From Sulfurimonas sp. (GTDB lineage Bacteria; Campylobacterota; Campylobacteria; Campylobacterales; Sulfurimonadaceae), in NCBI GenBank assembly GCA_027063215.1, contig JAMOSE010000119.1, forward strand, positions 1 through 10,332: a stretch of DNA of 10,332 nt, given 5' to 3'. Within the stretch, counting starts at the first letter, position 1; every line of letters begins with the position of its first letter. Shown here one piece after another: positions 6,733 to 10,332 of the stretch. The notes under the pieces are model-generated. The model worked only from the letters and a program-made list of their open reading frames with translations. It ran no database searches and was not told the DNA's origin. The position numbers and the translations under genes were made by a program.

Positions 6733-7761
6733 ATGGCAACATTATCACAGCAACAACAGGCGGTTTTTGATGAGATGAGTATGGCAGAGAAGATTGCCAT
6801 TTTACTTTTGCAACTTGGAGAAGATATAACTGCAGAGATATTTGCCAATATGAATGTAGAAGCAATTACTGAGATTTCAAAATATATTGCAACAAATACA
6901 ACAATTGATAAAGCGATAGCTACAGCAGTTTTAGAGGAATTTCATGCTATCTTTCAATCAGGGCAGTATCTTACTTCTGGTGGTATGGAGTATGCACGAG
7001 AGTTACTTTATCGAACGCTTGGACCTGAAGAGGCTAAAAAAGTTCTTGATAAACTCTCTAAAAGTATGCAAAGTACACAAAATTTTGCTTATCTCTCTAA
7101 GATTAAACCACAACAGCTCTCAGACTTTATTATTAACGAACATCCTCAGACTATTGCATTGATTTTAGCACATATGGATGCAACAGAAGCGGCAGATACC
7201 TTGCAGTACTTCCCTGAGGATTTAAGAAGTGAAGTCGCAATGCGTATGGCAAAATTAGGAGATATTTCACCTTCTGTTATCAAACGTGTCTCTGCAGTGT
7301 TGGAATCTAAGCTTGAATCATTGGCTTCATATAAAGTTGAAGTTGGTGGAACACGGGCTGTTGCAGATATCTTTAATCGTCTGGGTTCAAAAAGTGCAAA
7401 ATCAACACTCGCTACAATTGAACAGGTAGATGAAGAACTTGCAACAAAAATTAAAGAGATGATGTTTACATTTGAAGATATAAGTACCTTAGATAAAAAT
7501 TCTATTACAGAAATTCTAAAAGCTGTAGATAAAGCAGATCTGATGTTAGCATTGAAATCTTCTCCAGAAGATCTCAAAGAAAAATTCTTCTCTGCAATGA
7601 GTGAAAGAGCTCGTGAAGCATTTGAAGAAGAGATGCAGTTCCTTGGTGCTGTTAAAATGAAAGATGTTGAAGGTGCACAGAGAAAAATTGTTGAAGTAGT
7701 AAATCAACTTGCAGAAGCAGGAACAATTCAGATGGGCTCATCTGAAGAGATGATTGAGTAG
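6733..7761 (+). CDS. fliG: Flagellar motor switch protein FliG
   Basis: A 342-residue rotor protein, normal length, that links the MS ring to FliM/FliN and receives torque from the stator. The N-domain (about 1-105) binds the FliF tail. The middle ARM domain (about 110-195) has the FliM-binding NEHPQT motif (135-140). The C-domain (about 202-335) opens with VGGTRAVADIFNRL (204-217) and has the MFTFEDI conformational-switch motif (244-250). The torque helix follows. Aligning by eye to E. coli FliG with a constant offset of 11, K264, R281, D288, D289 and R297 correspond to K275, R292, E299, E300 and K308, so charge is kept at every position. A good ribosome site, GAAAGG at 6721-6726, precedes ATG 6733. 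The gene lies 2 bases after fliF and 3 bases before fliH. Confidence 0.97.
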   Translation: MATLSQQQQAVFDEMSMAEKIAILLLQLGEDITAEIFANMNVEAITEISKYIATNTTIDKAIATAVLEEFHAIFQSGQYLTSGGMEYARELLYRTLGPEEAKKVLDKLSKSMQSTQNFAYLSKIKPQQLSDFIINEHPQTIALILAHMDATEAADTLQYFPEDLRSEVAMRMAKLGDISPSVIKRVSAVLESKLESLASYKVEVGGTRAVADIFNRLGSKSAKSTLATIEQVDEELATKIKEMMFTFEDISTLDKNSITEILKAVDKADLMLALKSSPEDLKEKFFSAMSERAREAFEEEMQFLGAVKMKDVEGAQRKIVEVVNQLAEAGTIQMGSSEEMIE

Positions 7762-7764
7762 TAT

Positions 7765-8553
7765 ATGGCAACCGTAATCCCAAGCAGCAGAATTGAAAAA
7801 CATAATGTAAATAAATATAATTTTAAAGTTATCGCTTTTGGAAGTTCAAAAGAGGAGTCTGATCAAAGAGACGATCAACAAGAGTTTACTTCCAAAAACA
7901 ATCCTCAAAAACGAGCATCAGATGTTGATTCTAGTGCTTTAAATACCTCTTCAAAAGATTCTCTTATTGAATCATTGATGAAAAAAACAGATGAAATGTC
8001 TTCAAACTTTATAAAATTACAGATGAGGCTTGAACAAAAAGAAGAAGAGTTTAAAGAGGAGTTGAAAAAAGCGAAAGAAGAGGCATTTGCTGAGGGTATG
8101 AAAGCTGGACGAGCGCAGGCTTTAGATGAAATTGATAAAGAGTTAAATGCAAAACTGGAGCTCTTTAGCAGTTCAATCGAAAAACTGGAAAAAAGTGCAT
8201 TGGGGTTTGAACATTCTCTTGAAGGCTTAAAAAATGAGTTACTCAATGCAGCTTTAGATATTGCCAAAGAAGTTATTAAGGTAGAACTCGATAAAAATTC
8301 TTCTGAAATAGCAAAAATTCTTTCAGATGAGCTAATAAATGATCTGCAAGGAGCCTCAAAAATAACATTGAAGGTCAATCCTAAAAACCATGCATATATT
8401 GCAGAGCATCTTGGACAACTTGATCATGTAACTGTTTTGGCTGACAGTGCAGTAAGCGAGGGTGGTGTAATTGTTATCAGTGATGTGGGTAATATTGATG
8501 CACAGATAGAAAAAAGATTCCAAAGAGTAAAGAAAGCGGCATTAAGTGAATAA
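7765..8553 (+). CDS. fliH: Flagellar export-apparatus protein FliH
   Basis: A 262-residue cytoplasmic protein that regulates the flagellar type III export ATPase FliI and docks it to the C ring (FliN) and FlhA. The N-terminal 65 residues are polar and low in complexity after a short conserved-looking segment (NKYNFKVIAFG, 16-26). A highly charged coiled coil runs from about 67 to 160. It contains the FliH-type small-residue repeat AFAEGMKAGRAQA (107-119) with G111 and G115 in GxxxG spacing. The C-terminal globular FliI-binding domain (about 160-258) includes LKVNPKN (202-208) and SEGGVIVISDVGNID (231-245), close to the equivalent part of V/F-ATPase peripheral-stalk subunits. The ribosome site is poor (GAG at 7756-7758), so translation is probably coupled to fliG, whose stop is 3 bases upstream. 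The last 8 bases overlap dxs. Confidence 0.93.
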   Translation: MATVIPSSRIEKHNVNKYNFKVIAFGSSKEESDQRDDQQEFTSKNNPQKRASDVDSSALNTSSKDSLIESLMKKTDEMSSNFIKLQMRLEQKEEEFKEELKKAKEEAFAEGMKAGRAQALDEIDKELNAKLELFSSSIEKLEKSALGFEHSLEGLKNELLNAALDIAKEVIKVELDKNSSEIAKILSDELINDLQGASKITLKVNPKNHAYIAEHLGQLDHVTVLADSAVSEGGVIVISDVGNIDAQIEKRFQRVKKAALSE

Positions 8554-10332
8554 AATAGATTTACAAAATAAAAGTATAGAAGAGTTAGAGACTCTTTGTT
8601 CTGATATACGAACAAGAATTTTAGAAGTTGTCAGTAAAAACGGTGGGCATTTAAGCTCAACACTCGGTGCAACAGAACTTATTGTTGCAATGCACAGAGT
8701 TTTTGATTCCAAAAAAGATCCCTTTATTTTTGATGTGAGTCATCAGGCGTATGCACACAAACTCTTAACCGGTCGTTGGGATAATTTTGATACCTTACGC
8801 CAGTTTAACGGGATATGCGGCTATACAAAACCAAGTGAGAGTGAAGATGACTATTTTGTAGCAGGGCACAGCTCAACTTCGATCTCTTTGGGTGTAGGTG
8901 CTGCAAAGGCAATAGCGCTCAAAGGTGAGCAGGATGAGCGAATACCGGTTGTTATGATTGGTGATGGTTCTATGACGGCGGGAATGGTCTATGAAGCGCT
9001 GAATGAGCTTGGGGACAGAAAGTATCCGATGATTATCATTTTAAATGATAATGAGATGAGTATTGCCAAGCCTATAGGCGCTATAAGTCGTATGCTCTCT
9101 TCTGCTATGGCTTCACCTTTTTATCAGCGTTTTAAAAAGACAACAGAGAGTTTTGTCGATAATTTTGGAGAGAGTGCACGCTATATTGCCAAGAGAATGG
9201 AAGAGTCACTCAAACTTGTAACTCCGGGTATTCTTTTTGAAGAGATGGGCATAGACTATATCGGACCGGTTGATGGACACAATATAGCACAGCTAATTGA
9301 GATCTTTGAAACGGCAAAAAAGCTTAAACGTCCGGTAATTATCCATGCACAGACGCTTAAGGGGAAAGGGTATGAGATAGCAGAGGGTAAAGAGGAGAAG
9401 TGGCATGGAGTTGGTCCTTTTGCTTTAGAAGATGGACATTCCCTGAAAAAGGCAAGTGCTAAGAGTGCAACACAGATCTACTCCGAAATCCTTTTAGAGC
9501 TTGCAAAAAAAGATGAAAAAATTGTTGGTGCAACAGCAGCAATGCCAAGTGGAACAGGACTCTCTCCTTTGCTTGAGAACTATCCTGATCGTTTTTGGGA
9601 TGTAGCCATTGCCGAACAGCACGCTGTTACCTCTATGGCAGCACTTGCAAAGGAAGGTTTTAAACCATTTTGTACGATTTACTCTACTTTTTTACAGCGT
9701 GCTTATGATCAGGTGATTCACGATACTTGTTTGATGGATCTTCCTGTAGTTTTTGCACTCGATCGTGCCGGTATTGTCGGGGAAGATGGAGAGACACATC
9801 AGGGTGTTTTTGATATCAGTTTCTTGCGTGCTATACCAAATATGACACTTTTTGCTCCTCGTGATGAGAAGAGTTTTCATCAGGCGATGGTTTTTGCACA
9901 CAAATATGAGCATCCATGTTCATTACGTTATCCTCGTGGTGCGTTTATAGATACAAGTGCTCTGCCAGAGTCTCAGCCTTTTGAGCTCGCAAAATCACAG
10001 CTTTTAGAGTCTCATGAGGGAGATGTTCTTTTTATAGGGTATGGTAATGGAGTAGGGCGTGCTTATGAGACTGCCAAATTACTTGATGATAAGCCATCAC
10101 TTTTAGATCTGCGTTTTGTAAAACCTCTAGATAGTGAGATGTTGCGTGCAATGGCACAAAAACATAAAAAATGGTTTGTCTTTTCTGATTCTTCAAAAAT
10201 GGGTGGCGTAGGATCAGCACTTCTTGAATTTTTGGCAGATGAAAAGATCACAGATGTATTGGTTGAGAGTTTTGAGTATGAAGATTGTTTTATCACCCAT
10301 GGGAATACAAAACTTGTAGAGGAGTCTTTAGG
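8546..10332 (+). CDS. dxs: 1-deoxy-D-xylulose-5-phosphate synthase Dxs, 3' end cut by window edge
   Basis: A thiamine-diphosphate enzyme that joins pyruvate and glyceraldehyde 3-phosphate into DXP, the first committed step of the MEP isoprenoid pathway; DXP also feeds thiamine and pyridoxal synthesis. The window holds 595 codons without a stop, with probably 10-25 residues missing. Motifs: GGHLSSTLG with H35, AGHSSTSIS (106-114), the ThDP/Mg2+ motif GDGSMTAGMVYEALNELG (139-156) ending in NDN (N168), IAEQHAV with catalytic E357, LDRAG with R407, and GEDGETHQG with H418. The C-terminal transketolase-like domain begins near 485. The start is forced: GTG 8546 is preceded directly by an in-frame TAA (8543-8545), and no other start codon occurs before the conserved N-terminal helix. 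No clear Shine-Dalgarno is present and the gene overlaps fliH by 8 bases, so translational coupling is likely. dxs also follows fliH in Helicobacter and Campylobacter (recall). Confidence 0.97.
   Translation, partial: MNKIDLQNKSIEELETLCSDIRTRILEVVSKNGGHLSSTLGATELIVAMHRVFDSKKDPFIFDVSHQAYAHKLLTGRWDNFDTLRQFNGICGYTKPSESEDDYFVAGHSSTSISLGVGAAKAIALKGEQDERIPVVMIGDGSMTAGMVYEALNELGDRKYPMIIILNDNEMSIAKPIGAISRMLSSAMASPFYQRFKKTTESFVDNFGESARYIAKRMEESLKLVTPGILFEEMGIDYIGPVDGHNIAQLIEIFETAKKLKRPVIIHAQTLKGKGYEIAEGKEEKWHGVGPFALEDGHSLKKASAKSATQIYSEILLELAKKDEKIVGATAAMPSGTGLSPLLENYPDRFWDVAIAEQHAVTSMAALAKEGFKPFCTIYSTFLQRAYDQVIHDTCLMDLPVVFALDRAGIVGEDGETHQGVFDISFLRAIPNMTLFAPRDEKSFHQAMVFAHKYEHPCSLRYPRGAFIDTSALPESQPFELAKSQLLESHEGDVLFIGYGNGVGRAYETAKLLDDKPSLLDLRFVKPLDSEMLRAMAQKHKKWFVFSDSSKMGGVGSALLEFLADEKITDVLVESFEYEDCFITHGNTKLVEESL

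Noticed and set aside
7905..8378. 157-codon open frame on the - strand inside fliH
   Set aside because: The Ser/Phe-rich product is what the complement of a Glu/Lys/Leu-rich coiled coil produces; it is a composition artefact. The 143-codon frame at 7146-7577 opposite fliG is rejected likewise.
1..10332. An undescribed defence, mobile or biosynthetic system
   Set aside because: Every base except about 90 is accounted for by well-known housekeeping and flagellar families in an order known from other Campylobacterota. No foreign-looking block, integrase, transposase, toxin-antitoxin pair or repeat array is present.

Overview
This is an ordinary AT-rich chromosomal segment in which every recognisable gene lies on the + strand. 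The gene order (LptF/LptG-type permease, lysA, HAD-IIA phosphatase, pheA, hisC, fliF, fliG, fliH, dxs) and the protein sequences point to a flagellated, LPS-making member of the Campylobacterota (former Epsilonproteobacteria). From memory the same order occurs around Cj0313-Cj0321 in Campylobacter jejuni, and the fliF-fliG-fliH-dxs part occurs in Helicobacter pylori. Protein wording, especially in Dxs and HisC, feels closest to Sulfurimonas and relatives. That genus-level guess is recall, not a search result.

Layout. Bases 1-761 are the 3' part of a permease gene cut by the window edge. A 65-base gap (762-826) is the largest non-coding stretch and carries the most plausible housekeeping promoter. 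From lysA (827) to the right edge the genes are packed almost without spacing. lysA and the HAD gene are 1 base apart. The HAD gene and pheA overlap by ATGA, and pheA and hisC overlap through a TTG start. There are 22 bases between hisC and fliF, 2 between fliF and fliG, and 3 between fliG and fliH. fliH overlaps dxs by 8 bases, and dxs runs off the right edge. No rho-independent terminator is seen, so lysA to dxs looks like one long transcription unit, perhaps boosted internally.

Function. The first block makes amino acids: the last step to lysine (LysA), chorismate to phenylpyruvate (PheA), and an aminotransferase (HisC) that may serve both histidine and aromatic amino acids. An orphan HAD phosphatase with an unusual catalytic motif sits among them. 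The second block builds the flagellar base: MS ring (FliF), rotor/switch (FliG) and export-ATPase regulator (FliH). Dxs, first enzyme of the MEP isoprenoid pathway, closes the window.

Start sites that matter: hisC most likely starts at TTG 3907, not at the upstream ATG 3877. dxs must start at GTG 8546, because an in-frame stop directly precedes it. I found no tRNA, rRNA, CRISPR, mobile element, attachment site or significant repeat, and no evidence of an undescribed system. The points most worth a second look are the DxQGT motif of the HAD protein and the regulatory consequence of placing flagellar genes inside a biosynthetic operon.
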